This document shows positions 25,680-35,409 of a DNA stretch of 64,000 bases, in pieces. A program made the translations under genes and the position numbers. The stretch covers positions 620,001-684,000 of the forward strand of contig NZ_JAHCVK010000001.1 in the NCBI RefSeq assembly GCF_018476905.1. Direction: 5' to 3'. Numbering within the stretch: position 1 is the stretch's first letter; every line of letters begins with the position of its first letter. Source of the stretch: Geomobilimonas luticola (GTDB lineage Bacteria; Desulfobacterota; Desulfuromonadia; Geobacterales; Geobacteraceae). The notes beneath the pieces were generated by a model. The model had not been told where the DNA came from. It saw only the letters and a list, made by a program, of their open reading frames with translations, and did no database searches.

Positions 25680-26954
25680 CTACCGCGTTGCCGAGCGCAG
25701 CCGATCGATCAGAAAGGCCATGTTGTCCCGGTACTCGAGATTGCCAAGGTGCCCGCCGCTGGGATAGACCTTGAGCCGGTGGCCGAAAACCCGGCGCAGG
25801 TAATCTAGCTCCCCCGGAGCCAGGATGAAATCATCTTCGTTGGTAATCACCATTACCTTCGCCGAGGAAGCGAGGTAACTCTCGATGCTTCTGATGCTTA
25901 ACGCTTCGAGGAGTTTCTCCCTGGTGAGGCCGGGGTGCCTGCTCTGGAAATAGGGGACGAAATACTCATTGAAGTAGTCCAGGAAGGAGAGGTGCAGATA
26001 GGTCCAGAAGTAGTCGTCGAGGGAATCACTGTTTTCCAACTCCCTGTCCTTCGGCACCACGTAGCCGCCATGGGTCATGACATCGGAAGCGAAGATCATC
26101 CCGGCAGAGCTGATGCGGAAGGAGACCGCGATCATCCCTCCAGCTTCGTCCCGGTTCAGCACCTGGGCCTGGTACGCCGCGAAAAGGAAATCGTCGTCGA
26201 TGGCAACGAAGTCACCCTTACGATAGAAGTCGGTACTTTTCGCCATGACGCGATTGTAGAACGCGCCGATCCTTTTGGGGCCTCCGGGAATGTGTTCCAA
26301 GAGCCCCTCTATCCTCGACACCGAGTTGTAGAGGCTCACCGCCGGGTTGAGCATCAGCACCCTGCGGAAATCGAAGACTTTTCTTTCCTCGTCCAGCCTG
26401 GCGACAAAGGCGGCCTCGGTCCCGCCGAGGCTGTACCCGACAAGGGAAAAATCGGTGACCTCGATGCGCCCCTTGGTTTGGCTCCAGATCTGCTCCATGA
26501 CCCGATAGAGATCGGCGGCGTCATCGGACAGATGCCCCGGGACATGGGTGGTGGAGGCGTCGATGATGAAGTTGGGAAAGGTCGGCGAGGGGAGCGCGAT
26601 TACGTGGAACCCTGCGTGATACAGGTTCGTAATGAGGGCGGTTATCTTTGCCGATCTGCTGCTGCCGCCTGTCCCCGCGATGAGAAAAACCAGTGGAGCA
26701 TTATGGTCCTGAAACGCCACCGTGTAGCGCAGCCCCCGGTCATAAAAGAAGATCTCCGGCTTCTTCAGGTCCGTTTCCAGGACCATGGTCTTGATCGGAA
26801 TATCTCCGGGAATATCCGGCCTCAGGTTCTTCGGAGTGCCCAGAATCGTCGCCGCGTAGGAGTCGTCAATGGGATACCCGTAACCTGTGCTGCCTGCCCA
26901 GGCAAAAGCTGGAAGCATCAGCAGTGCACCTATAATCCATCCCGAAATTCTCAT
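25680..26954 (-). CDS. Secreted alpha/beta-hydrolase
   Basis: A 424-residue protein with a signal peptide cleaved near AFAWA-G. The fold features are an oxyanion loop VFLIAGTGGSSRS, nucleophile elbow VGYSLGGTEAA (catalytic Ser), acid region ITNEDDFILAPGEL, and the candidate catalytic His in YPSGGHLGNLEY. The substrate is unknown. A periplasmic serine hydrolase coupled to mlaA (19 bp gap) suggests a lipid or lipoprotein target; that is inference. A terminator separates it from the pump operon upstream. Confidence 0.75.
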   Translation of the reverse strand: MRISGWIIGALLMLPAFAWAGSTGYGYPIDDSYAATILGTPKNLRPDIPGDIPIKTMVLETDLKKPEIFFYDRGLRYTVAFQDHNAPLVFLIAGTGGSSRSAKITALITNLYHAGFHVIALPSPTFPNFIIDASTTHVPGHLSDDAADLYRVMEQIWSQTKGRIEVTDFSLVGYSLGGTEAAFVARLDEERKVFDFRRVLMLNPAVSLYNSVSRIEGLLEHIPGGPKRIGAFYNRVMAKSTDFYRKGDFVAIDDDFLFAAYQAQVLNRDEAGGMIAVSFRISSAGMIFASDVMTHGGYVVPKDRELENSDSLDDYFWTYLHLSFLDYFNEYFVPYFQSRHPGLTREKLLEALSIRSIESYLASSAKVMVITNEDDFILAPGELDYLRRVFGHRLKVYPSGGHLGNLEYRDNMAFLIDRLRSATR

Positions 26955-27014
26955 ACCTGCTCCATTTCAGCCCAAACCGCTCACTCCACGCGATACTTGG
27001 GTTGTTCGTGACTT

Positions 27015-27058
27015 TAAAAAAGTCTCCCACCCCTTGAAGGAGGGCAACCGGGGTGGGG
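27015..27058 (-). terminator. Rho-independent terminator of the efflux operon
   Basis: On the minus strand CCCACCCC and GGGGTGGG pair around a 16-nt loop, followed by GAGACTTTTTT. It lies just after the stop of the RND-TolC gene. Confidence 0.75.
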
Positions 27059-27068
27059 GCAATCGTAG

Positions 27069-30000
27069 TCAGTGACTTGCAGTCAGGTCGCCGGTAATCC
27101 GCCTTAGTTCGGAATTGGCAAGCCGATATTGCAGCGAAGCCTGCAACTCATCCATTTCTGCTTTTTTCAGCATGGCAACCACTTCAGCATGTTTTGCAGT
27201 CGTAACAGTTCCCGCCTTGATGCCGTTTTCACTCAGCCGGGCATTCTCACGGGACAGGGAAAGGGCCTCGCGGGCGACGTCCACCATCTGTTTCGAACGC
27301 TCCAGCTTCCGGTACACCTTGTCGATTTCGATGCCGATCCGTTTGTCAATCCGTGCCAGGTTCTCTTCTGCCTGCGCCTGTTGAGCGACCCTCTGTCCGA
27401 TCTCCCCCTTGCGCTTCCCCCAGTCGAAGATGTTCCAGGTCAGCTCGGCCCCGAAGATGCCGATGTTATCCTTCAGAAACGGCGCTCCGTCCTGGTAGCC
27501 GTGCTTGGCAAAGAGTGTCACGTCGGGGATGTACTCGTACTTGGCCGCCTTCACCGCGTGGTGCGACTTTTCCAACGTTTGGCGAGCGGCTATAAGCTCG
27601 CTGTTTCTCGTTCTGGCCTCGTCATATGACTGGTCTTTTGCCAGTTCTGTCTGCTCCGGCAAACCTGCCTCGGTCACTTCCAGGATAGTGTCGCTCGGCA
27701 GACCCAACAGGTCATCGAGCTCCGAGGTTACGTCCGAGATGCGGTTTTCCGCTGCAATGAGCGCCTGCCTGGACTGGAGCTGATTGGCTCTGGCCGAGAT
27801 GAGAACAACATCGAGCACATTTCCCGCCTTTACCGCCTCCCCGGCCTCGCGCAGGTTCTCCTGCGCGGCTGAAAGAGAGGCATGGGAGGCATCCCTCTCC
27901 TTGTACGCAACCAGCAGGGCGTAATAGAGCTGGTGCACCTCAAGAACCGTCTCGTTTGCCGACTTGGTCAACTCCGCTTCCGCAATGCCTCGATCGGCTC
28001 GGGCAATCTGATTGGCCTCATGAATCTTGAGAAGCTGCGTCGTCGGTTGGGCGAGAGTCGTTTCGCTATAGAGCATGGTGGAGTTGCCCTGCTTTAGTTT
28101 TACATCCTGGTTCGGGAAGGGGCTCCCTGAGACATTCCCCAGGCTGCCGGCGCCAATGGTGATCTCTTGTCTGTCCGAGAAGGCCATGAGCTTGGTGTTG
28201 TTGGAAAGCTGCGGGAAATATTGGGACCGTGCCGAGGCGATCTTCTGGTCGCTCTCCGTCACCTTGAAGCGGGCGATTTTGAGTCCTGAGTTATGCTGCA
28301 GAGCCAGTTCCACCGCCTGAGAGATGGTCAGGGACTGCTTCACCGGCTCCGCAGAGGCATCCCGTCCACCGGCGAGAAGCACACATGCCATGATCGCAAT
28401 GGTGACGACTGCACCGTGCTTACCTGCCCCATCCTTGGCGGAGCGGGACTTGACCGCCACAAAAATGACCGGAACGACCAGAAGCGTGAAGAACATGGAG
28501 AAGAGGAGGCCGAAGGCGATAACGCTTGCCAGCGGAGCCCAAAGACTTGACCCGGAGATAATCATCGGCGTTACCCCCACGGCGGCAGCCATGGTGGTAA
28601 GGAAGATGGGGCGGAGACGCCGGGCCCCGGCGTCCCGTGCCGCCTGCTCCAGAGTTTCTCCCTCGGCGACCCGTTCATTGCAGTAGTCGACAAGGATGAT
28701 GCCGTTTCGAACCACGATCCCGCACAGGCTGATGAGCCCCATGAACGCGGTGAAGCCGAAGGGGTTATGGGTGATGATGAGCCCGAAGATCGCCCCGAAC
28801 AGGGTGAGCGGGATAGCGGCCATCACTATCAGCGGGTCGGAGATGTTCCTGAACTGCACCAAGAGGACCAGGAAGATCGCCACCAGGCTGGTGGCCAGGG
28901 CAACGAGCATCTGCGGGAATGTCTCTTCCTGATTGTTCTTTTCACCGCCATAGGTGATCCGGTATCCCGCCGGCAGCTCCAGAGCCTTGATCTTCGGCAT
29001 TGCCTCCTCCAGTATTTTTGATGCGTAGTACCCAGGTTTGGCAAAAGCCCGGATCGTCAGGGTGCGTACGCCGTTTCTGCGGACGATCCTGCTGGTCTGC
29101 CACTCGGGCGACAACTGGGCAATAGCGCGCAGCGGCACCCGGGCACGGGTCAGGTCCGAGTTGAGGTAGGTGTTCCCGATGTCCGAGAAACTTGATCGCG
29201 AAGGCTGGTCCAGCCGCAGCTTGATGGTGACCGGGCGGTCCCCCTCCCAGAAGGTGCTGACCGCTGCACCGTCAAAGGCGCCGGCGAGAGTCTGGGACAC
29301 CGATGCGTCCGTTATGCCGAGTCTGTTGGCCAGTTCGTCGTTCACTTTCACATCCACCATGTACGAGTCGTTGAAATAGTCCCGGAAGACGTAGTTGGCA
29401 TAGGTCGTGTTCTCCAGAATCCCTTGAACCTTTTCTCCCAGCCCCTTCAGCTCATTGATATCGTCACCAGAGATGTGCACCTCGATGGGCGCCTCCATCT
29501 GCGCTCCCTGCTGAAGCTCCTTCACGATCACCATCGCTTCCGGCGCCACTTTTGCCAGCGCCGGGCGCAGTTCCTTCACCAGCCGCGAGGTGTCCTTTAC
29601 CGATGCTGTGTTGACGATGAACTGGCCGTAGGCGCCATCGGGCTGTTGCGGATTCACGTTATAGTAGAATCGCGGGGCGCTTTGACCGACGAAGGTGGCA
29701 TAGTGTTCTACCCCTTTGCTATCAGCCAATTTTTTCTCGATCCGGGTCATCACTGCGTCGGTGGTCTCGATGCGCGTTCCCTGCGGCATCCAGACATCGA
29801 TCACGAACTGGTCGCGCTCGGCGGAAGGAAAGAACTGCTGCGGCACCAGCGTGAAGAGCACCACCCCGAAGGCGAACGCACATCCCCCGAGGGTGAAGGC
29901 GAGCCACTTCCGGTTCATGAAGATGCCGATCCAAATACCGTACTGCTCCTGGAGCCGATCGAGGAGGCTCTTCTTCTCCTTGCCGTGACTTTCCACGGCA

Positions 30001-31496
30001 TCGTGGTCATGCAAACCCTTCTGGATGAAGGTTCTGCACAGAAGAGGGGTCAGCATGACCGCCACGATGAAGGAAACCGCCAGGGCGATCGCCACCGTGA
30101 CCGGCAACGCCATGATGAACTCACCCACCGAGCCGGTCAGGATGAGGAGCGGCAGGAAGGAGGCGATGATGGTGATGGTAGCGGTGAGGACCGGCACGAA
30201 GACGTCACTGGCACATCGCCACGCCGCCTCCGCCTTAGGCACCTTGTGGTCCAGGAGTTCCACGTATTGGTCGGCAATCACGATGGCATCGTCCACCACG
30301 ATACCGAGAACCACGATGAGCCCGGCGATAGAGACCTGGTGCAGGGCGACGCCCATCGAGTTCATCACACCGAGGGTGCCGCAAAGCGTCACCGGTATGG
30401 CAAGCGCCGCGATGAGGGCGACCCTCAGGGGGAGGAGGACTATGGTAACGATAACCACCGAAATGATGGCCAGCAGGAACTCATGGCTCAGATGCGAAAT
30501 CCGCTCTTTGACGACCCCCGGCTGGTTGGCGACCAGGTCCAGTTGCACGTCAGGCGGGAGGAGCACTTTGAGGCGCTTGAAGACCGTATCCAACTGTTCG
30601 CCCAGTTCGACAATGTTCTTCCCCTTCTGCATCTCCACGGAGAGGAGCAGGCACGGGTCGCCATCATAGCGGACCATGAAGGTCGGGTCTTCATACCGGC
30701 GCTCCACGTTGGCGAAATCCTTGATGTAGGCAGGATGACCGTCCCTGGAAACGTCCACGAGCACGTTGCGGATTTCGTTTTCGGAATTGAAAATTCCGGT
30801 GGTTCTCATCGGGATCTTCGAAGTGTCGGCCTCAAAATTCCCCCCGCTTTGGATGGCGTTTCGCTGTCTGAGGGCGTTCACTATCTGGCCCGGGTTGGTC
30901 AGATACTGCGCCACCCGTTCCAGGCTGCTGGTAATCCAGACCTCTTCATTCTGGTTTCCGTAGGTTACGAGTTTTCCCACTTCACGGACGGTGCGCATCT
31001 CGTCATGAATCTTGTCCGCAAAATCTCTCAGTTCACGATATCCGTACCGTTTACCGCGGACCGAAATCAACATGGCGACGGTATCGCCGAAGTCGGAGTC
31101 GACCACCGGCCCCTTTACGCCGTCCGGGAGTTCCGTTGAGCGCACCACGTTCAATTCGTGGCGCAGCTTGGCCCAGAACTGGTCGGAGTTCTTGACGGTG
31201 TCCTCCAGTTCGACGTTGATGATGGCGACGCCGGGACGGCTCGTGGAATAGGTCTTTTCCTTCCGCACCTCGGGAAACTTGAAGATATGTTTCTCCAGGG
31301 TTTTGGTGACCTGCTTTTCCACCTGTTCGGAGGTCGCGCCGGGATAAAGGGCGGCCACCAGGCCGGTCCTGATGGTAATGCTTGGGTCTTCCGTCCGTTG
31401 CATCTTCAGAAAGGCATGAATGCCTATGGATACCACCATTGCCGTCAAGATGAGGGTGACGGCGGGATATTTGAGCGAAAACTTTATCGGTTTCAT
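27069..31496 (-). CDS. RND efflux pump fused in frame to a TolC-like outer-membrane factor
   Basis: One 1475-codon frame. Residues 1-~1015 form a complete AcrB-like inner-membrane pump of the HAE-type clade: SLKYPAVTLILTAMVVSIGI (helix 1), porter domains, AGLIVVLGIVVDDAIVIADQYV with the proton-relay aspartates in helix 4, and the second half ending MFFTLLVVPVIFVAV. Residues 1026-1049 are a signal-peptide-like segment (KHGAVVTIAIMACVLLAGG, then DASA-E). Residues ~1055-1475 are a TolC/OMF domain: LTISQAVELALQHNSGLKIA, FGAELTWNIFDWGKRKGEIG, and two helical repeats. These are normally separate genes. Signal peptidase may release the TolC part. The order after azoR and the adaptor completes a tripartite pump. 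Confidence 0.9.
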   Translation of the reverse strand: MKPIKFSLKYPAVTLILTAMVVSIGIHAFLKMQRTEDPSITIRTGLVAALYPGATSEQVEKQVTKTLEKHIFKFPEVRKEKTYSTSRPGVAIINVELEDTVKNSDQFWAKLRHELNVVRSTELPDGVKGPVVDSDFGDTVAMLISVRGKRYGYRELRDFADKIHDEMRTVREVGKLVTYGNQNEEVWITSSLERVAQYLTNPGQIVNALRQRNAIQSGGNFEADTSKIPMRTTGIFNSENEIRNVLVDVSRDGHPAYIKDFANVERRYEDPTFMVRYDGDPCLLLSVEMQKGKNIVELGEQLDTVFKRLKVLLPPDVQLDLVANQPGVVKERISHLSHEFLLAIISVVIVTIVLLPLRVALIAALAIPVTLCGTLGVMNSMGVALHQVSIAGLIVVLGIVVDDAIVIADQYVELLDHKVPKAEAAWRCASDVFVPVLTATITIIASFLPLLILTGSVGEFIMALPVTVAIALAVSFIVAVMLTPLLCRTFIQKGLHDHDAVESHGKEKKSLLDRLQEQYGIWIGIFMNRKWLAFTLGGCAFAFGVVLFTLVPQQFFPSAERDQFVIDVWMPQGTRIETTDAVMTRIEKKLADSKGVEHYATFVGQSAPRFYYNVNPQQPDGAYGQFIVNTASVKDTSRLVKELRPALAKVAPEAMVIVKELQQGAQMEAPIEVHISGDDINELKGLGEKVQGILENTTYANYVFRDYFNDSYMVDVKVNDELANRLGITDASVSQTLAGAFDGAAVSTFWEGDRPVTIKLRLDQPSRSSFSDIGNTYLNSDLTRARVPLRAIAQLSPEWQTSRIVRRNGVRTLTIRAFAKPGYYASKILEEAMPKIKALELPAGYRITYGGEKNNQEETFPQMLVALATSLVAIFLVLLVQFRNISDPLIVMAAIPLTLFGAIFGLIITHNPFGFTAFMGLISLCGIVVRNGIILVDYCNERVAEGETLEQAARDAGARRLRPIFLTTMAAAVGVTPMIISGSSLWAPLASVIAFGLLFSMFFTLLVVPVIFVAVKSRSAKDGAGKHGAVVTIAIMACVLLAGGRDASAEPVKQSLTISQAVELALQHNSGLKIARFKVTESDQKIASARSQYFPQLSNNTKLMAFSDRQEITIGAGSLGNVSGSPFPNQDVKLKQGNSTMLYSETTLAQPTTQLLKIHEANQIARADRGIAEAELTKSANETVLEVHQLYYALLVAYKERDASHASLSAAQENLREAGEAVKAGNVLDVVLISARANQLQSRQALIAAENRISDVTSELDDLLGLPSDTILEVTEAGLPEQTELAKDQSYDEARTRNSELIAARQTLEKSHHAVKAAKYEYIPDVTLFAKHGYQDGAPFLKDNIGIFGAELTWNIFDWGKRKGEIGQRVAQQAQAEENLARIDKRIGIEIDKVYRKLERSKQMVDVAREALSLSRENARLSENGIKAGTVTTAKHAEVVAMLKKAEMDELQASLQYRLANSELRRITGDLTASH

Positions 31497-31524
31497 GTAA
31501 TCTGTCCCTTTCGCGGTTTCCGGT

Positions 31525-32751
31525 CTATTTCCGGACCGGCTGTTCAGTTGCCGCTACGGCCTGACCGTTTTTCAGCTTCGTCTGGCCGGCCAGAACGATC
31601 AGTTCGTCACCGGAAAGTCCGCTCTTGACCGCGACGTTCTTGCCGACTACCGCGCCGACTTCCACGCGCTTGGCGTACACGCGCTTCTGGTCCGGATAGT
31701 AGACATATACCTGGGTCGCCCCCTGCGGATCGCGCACCACAACATCCCCGGGAAGTGTTACCATGGCAACCGTCCGGTCGCCGCGAATGCTCGCTTCCGC
31801 TATCATTCCGACCCGCAACTCACGCTCTGAATTGGCCACACTTATTCTGGTCATATAGGTTCGGGTGCTGGGGTCCGCTGAAACATTGATGACGCGCACC
31901 GTCCCCTGGAATGTCTTTCCCGGTAGAGCTGGGACACTGATATCAGCTTTCTGTCCGATTCTGACAAGATGCACGTCCGTCTCCGGCACGCCAACATTGA
32001 TCTCCACCGGGTCCATCTGCACGATCTCGAAGACCGTCCGCCCCGCAGCAGCAGTATCGCCGGGCTCTATCGACCTTTTGGCGATGTAGCCGTCCATCGG
32101 TGCGCATAGCGTCGCATCGGAGAGCGCTTTCCTGGCAATGTCAAGGTGTGCGGCAGCCTGATTGAATGATGCCTTTGCCAGGGCCTTGTCTTCCTTCTGT
32201 CCCCCGATCTTTGCCTGCTCATAGTCCTGTTTTGCCCGGTCATATGCGGCCTTGTATTTTAGATAGTCATTCGGTGCCAGGCTCTTCGAGTCGTAGAGCA
32301 TTTTCATGCGTCGATGCTCGTCTTCGGCTCGCTCATAGACTATGCGGGCCTGCTCCAGAAGTTCGGGTCTCGCGGAATTCATTGCCTTTTCCAGGGATGC
32401 TTGAGCAGTAGCCGCCTGCGCTGCAGCACCTTTTACAGAAAGGTTGAAGTCGGTGGGGTCGATCCGGGCCAGGACCTGCCCCTTTCTTACGTATGCCCCT
32501 TCGCGCGGCCCTACGAACACGACTTTACCGGAAACGAGAAATGACACGTTTGCCGGTGAATTTGGCGTGGCAACCGTTCCGCTCACCGATACTGTTTCAC
32601 GTTCCTGAACGTGTTGAACTCTCCCAACTGCTACGGGAACGGCCTCGCCGTTCGACTCCTTTTTCTGCTGCTCACTTTTGCAGGCGGTCAGAGAGATGCC
32701 AATAATGAACACGGAAACAGTTACCAGAATGGATTTGAATGTGCCTTGCAT
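31525..32751 (-). CDS. RND efflux periplasmic adaptor (MFP) lipoprotein
   Basis: A 408-residue membrane-fusion protein with lipobox LTAC. A lipoyl-like half-motif VSFLVSGKVVFVGPREGAYVRKGQVLARID leads into a helical hairpin (~100-190), then DATLCAPMDGYIAKRSIEPGDTA and beta-barrel segments. It links the RND pump to the TolC-like domain. ATG 32751 has GGAG 7 bp upstream; the in-frame extension to 32814 has none. It lies 28 bp before the pump gene and 84 bp after azoR. Confidence 0.92.
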   Translation of the reverse strand: MQGTFKSILVTVSVFIIGISLTACKSEQQKKESNGEAVPVAVGRVQHVQERETVSVSGTVATPNSPANVSFLVSGKVVFVGPREGAYVRKGQVLARIDPTDFNLSVKGAAAQAATAQASLEKAMNSARPELLEQARIVYERAEDEHRRMKMLYDSKSLAPNDYLKYKAAYDRAKQDYEQAKIGGQKEDKALAKASFNQAAAHLDIARKALSDATLCAPMDGYIAKRSIEPGDTAAAGRTVFEIVQMDPVEINVGVPETDVHLVRIGQKADISVPALPGKTFQGTVRVINVSADPSTRTYMTRISVANSERELRVGMIAEASIRGDRTVAMVTLPGDVVVRDPQGATQVYVYYPDQKRVYAKRVEVGAVVGKNVAVKSGLSGDELIVLAGQTKLKNGQAVAATEQPVRK

Positions 32752-32835
32752 GTGTTGACTCCTTGTATTGAACTCATCAATCTGCGTCTTCAGCTGATCT
32801 GCGGTGTTCGCCATTTCGCACGACGTTTATCTCTC

Positions 32836-33465
32836 TCAAAAGCGGTGGGCAAGTTCCAGCAGACTGTGCCGGGCCTTTTCGTGCTCCCCTCCGGAAACCC
32901 GTTCTAGATCGTCGCCCTCAAGGAGTAACGTTTCATGATCAGTAACCCCCAGATAGCTCAGCACCGAGCGCAGGTAGGCAACGCTCAGTTCTTGCTCCTG
33001 CAAGAAGTCGTGAGGCGAACATGCATGCAAATGCAGGGATTTTCTGCTTTGGCCGGGTAGCATGCTTTTCGCCGCCAGCGGCGTCATGCAGCTGGTAGGG
33101 TCGGGAATTCCGATCGCATCTATGTACATCTTGAATTCGGCCGGGAACCACAGGTTAAGGCTACACGTGACGAAAACGTACTTATCGCACCTGCGAAACT
33201 GATCGGCGAGACGAAAAAGGCGGGCGATCTTGTTCCGCTCTCCATCCGAAACGAAGCTGTAATCCTCGCCGCGTTCGATCCGCCACCAGACGTTGAGCAC
33301 GTCCAGATCTATGCGCTGAATGCTGTCGCGGTACAGGTCAAGGATTTGCACCTCGTCCTGCGGATTCCTGCGCAGGTATTCCTCCAGGAATTCATTACCC
33401 AACGAAAGGGTACGGGATCTATCCTGAGGTCTGACATTGCAGGTGACATAGAGCAGGTTGGCCAT
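32836..33465 (-). CDS. azoR: Flavodoxin-fold NAD(P)H oxidoreductase (azoreductase family)
   Basis: A 209-residue FMN protein of the AzoR/quinone-reductase type. LLYVTCNVRPQDRSRTLSLGNEFLEEYL is the phosphate loop region with the SRT-L element, FVTCSLNLWFPAEFKMYIDAI replaces the usual P-MYNFxxPxxLKxxxD motif, and GVTDHETL is near the end. It probably reduces quinones, azo or nitro compounds with two electrons. It is the first gene of the sigma-54-driven efflux operon, suggesting that reduction and export of a toxic aromatic are coupled. AAGGAG lies 7 bp before the start. Confidence 0.8.
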   Translation of the reverse strand: MANLLYVTCNVRPQDRSRTLSLGNEFLEEYLRRNPQDEVQILDLYRDSIQRIDLDVLNVWWRIERGEDYSFVSDGERNKIARLFRLADQFRRCDKYVFVTCSLNLWFPAEFKMYIDAIGIPDPTSCMTPLAAKSMLPGQSRKSLHLHACSPHDFLQEQELSVAYLRSVLSYLGVTDHETLLLEGDDLERVSGGEHEKARHSLLELAHRF

Positions 33466-33501
33466 GAAGTTCTCCTTCGTATTGATATTGTCCTCCTAAT
33501 A

Positions 33502-33516
33502 GCGGCAACCGTGCCA
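33502..33516 (-). promoter_or_regulatory. Sigma-54 promoter of the azoR-efflux operon
   Basis: The minus strand reads TGGCACGGTTGCCGC: GG at -24 and GC at -12 with the obligatory 10-bp spacing. Predicted start is near 33490, about 25 bp before azoR. A sigma-54 activator is encoded divergently. Confidence 0.8.
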
Positions 33517-33571
33517 AACCGTTATATCATTTGATTACAGGCGGTTACGCAGTCACAATCTACATGTCTTC

Positions 33572-33630
33572 GATATTTCATGTTTTGCATTGCGAAATAT
33601 CAAGGAAATCTGGTACTCTGTGATATATCG
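33572..33630. promoter_or_regulatory. Candidate activator binding sites (UAS)
   Basis: GATATTTC (33572-33579) and its inverted copy GAAATATC (33594-33601) are followed by GATATATCG (33622-33630). They lie 55-115 bp upstream of the sigma-54 promoter, where an enhancer-binding protein acts, and just before its own gene, which would allow autoregulation. Confidence 0.55.
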
Positions 33631-33658
33631 TGGATTTTGATGGGAGGTCTATAAACAG

Positions 33659-35254
33659 ATGGGAAAAAATACGGAAGACAAGCGAACTACCCACGTGGTG
33701 AGCGGCAAGGGTATGACCGGTCGCGACGAATTCACCAGGGAGATAACCCTCAGAATCTGCGGCAGCCTGGAAATAAAAGAATCGTTGCGCAGTGCCTTCG
33801 AGTATCTGAAGGAACAATTCCGCCTCGAAGCCTTGGTCCTCTTCGTCATAGACGAGCGACTGGGGGCGGTCCGGCGAATTGATCATGCCTCTGAAAACGT
33901 CGCTCTCCCTCCCCAACTCATCCCGCTGCCGGAAGGGATGCTGCAGAAAATCGCCGCCCGGAATTATTCAGAGCCATTTATCGTGGACATTGAAAAGGAT
34001 GAGATTCTTGGTGCGCTCGCACCAGTACTGAAAATCGAAGGGAACACACACTTGATCGTTCCTTTGCGCATCAGGGGAGAGCTGATCGGGGGGCTGACGT
34101 TACAGGCATCGGGAGAGGGACGCTACGGTGAAGAACTTCTTGAGCTCGCCGGGTGCCTTGCGGAGCCGTTTGCGATTGCCCTTGCCAACACCCTCGCTCA
34201 CGAGGAGGTACTCCGCTACCAGGCCATCCTATTGGACGACAAGCGCTTCCTGAACCGGGAGTTGTACGGTGACGCCGCGGACGGGATCATCGGCGGCAAT
34301 ACGGGGCTGCGCAATGTAATGGAGATGGTGCGCCAGGTGGCACCGCTCAACAGCACCGTGCTCATCCTTGGCGAGACCGGGACCGGCAAGGAGATGATCG
34401 CCAACGCGATTCACTTCTCCTCGCCGCGCAAGAATGGACCTTTCATCACGGTGAATTGCGGCGCGTTGCCGGAAAACCTGATCGACAGCGAGCTCTTCGG
34501 GCATGAGAGAGGGGCATTTACCGGGGCGGTGGCCGAGAGCCGGGGGCGTTTCGAGCGGGCCGACGGCGGGACCATCTTTCTGGATGAAATCGGCGAACTC
34601 CCGCTAAACGCACAGGTGCGGCTGCTACGGGTGCTGCAAAACCGCGAAGTGGAGAGAGTTGGCGGGAAGCGCCCGATCCCCGTCGATATACGGGTGATCG
34701 CGGCAACGCACCGTAATCTGCAAAGCATGGTGGCGGAGGGAAACTTCCGCGAGGACCTCTGGTACCGGTTGAGCGGCTTTCCCATCATGGTGCCGCCGGT
34801 GCGGCAGCGGAAAGAGGACGTGCCGGCCCTTACCCGCTACTTTGTGGCGGTCAGGAGCAGGGACCTCGGCATCGGGGTGCCCCCGTCAATCGCGCCGGGT
34901 GCACTGCAGCGGCTCATGGAATACGACTGGCCCGGCAACGTCCGAGAGCTGGAGAACCTGGTCGAGCGTGAACTCATCCTGCATCGTGGCGGGGCGTTGA
35001 CCTTCAGCACGATTCTGCCGAGCTCGGAACAAAAGGACATGTCGCTCGTCGCCGGCAATAACCGCTCACTTTATCCACTCAACTTGGACGAGGCAAACGC
35101 TGTGCATATCACCGAGGTCCTTAAACTGGCCAAGGGGAAGATCGATGGACCAGGAGGTGCAGCAGAGTTGCTGGGGATCAACCCAAGCACACTGCGTTCG
35201 CGCCTGGACAAGCTCGGCATTCTTTACCGGCGTAATCGTAATGTTGCGGGTTAA
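33659..35254 (+). CDS. Sigma-54 dependent transcriptional activator with GAF domain
   Basis: A 531-residue enhancer-binding protein. Residues ~25-180 are a GAF-type sensor. The AAA+ domain has Walker A GETGTGKE (238-245), the sigma-54 contact GAFTGA (285-290), Walker B GGTIFLDE (303-310) and YDWPGNVRELENLVER. The C-terminal HTH is in GGAAELLGINPSTLRSRLDKLGI. The architecture resembles FhlA/NorR. The signal bound by the GAF domain is unknown; given its target operon a small aromatic is plausible. It is divergent from azoR with its own binding sites between. Confidence 0.93.
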   Translation: MGKNTEDKRTTHVVSGKGMTGRDEFTREITLRICGSLEIKESLRSAFEYLKEQFRLEALVLFVIDERLGAVRRIDHASENVALPPQLIPLPEGMLQKIAARNYSEPFIVDIEKDEILGALAPVLKIEGNTHLIVPLRIRGELIGGLTLQASGEGRYGEELLELAGCLAEPFAIALANTLAHEEVLRYQAILLDDKRFLNRELYGDAADGIIGGNTGLRNVMEMVRQVAPLNSTVLILGETGTGKEMIANAIHFSSPRKNGPFITVNCGALPENLIDSELFGHERGAFTGAVAESRGRFERADGGTIFLDEIGELPLNAQVRLLRVLQNREVERVGGKRPIPVDIRVIAATHRNLQSMVAEGNFREDLWYRLSGFPIMVPPVRQRKEDVPALTRYFVAVRSRDLGIGVPPSIAPGALQRLMEYDWPGNVRELENLVERELILHRGGALTFSTILPSSEQKDMSLVAGNNRSLYPLNLDEANAVHITEVLKLAKGKIDGPGGAAELLGINPSTLRSRLDKLGILYRRNRNVAG

Positions 35255-35409
35255 ATTGCTAATCTAGGACATCAGGTTATGCAACAATCTAGGCGTCAGC
35301 ATTCGATGAATGAGATAGTAATTTTTATACTGTCGCCCCCGTTCTACGGAACATATACTCTGCTCGTGGGTGATTTTTCTTGATGGGACAGAAATCCGAA
35401 GTTGTATGC

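Noticed and set aside
29424-31139. 571-codon plus-strand frame opposite the RND pump
   Set aside because: The minus strand encodes a textbook RND sequence; the plus frame is His/Asp/Arg-rich, an artefact of high GC.
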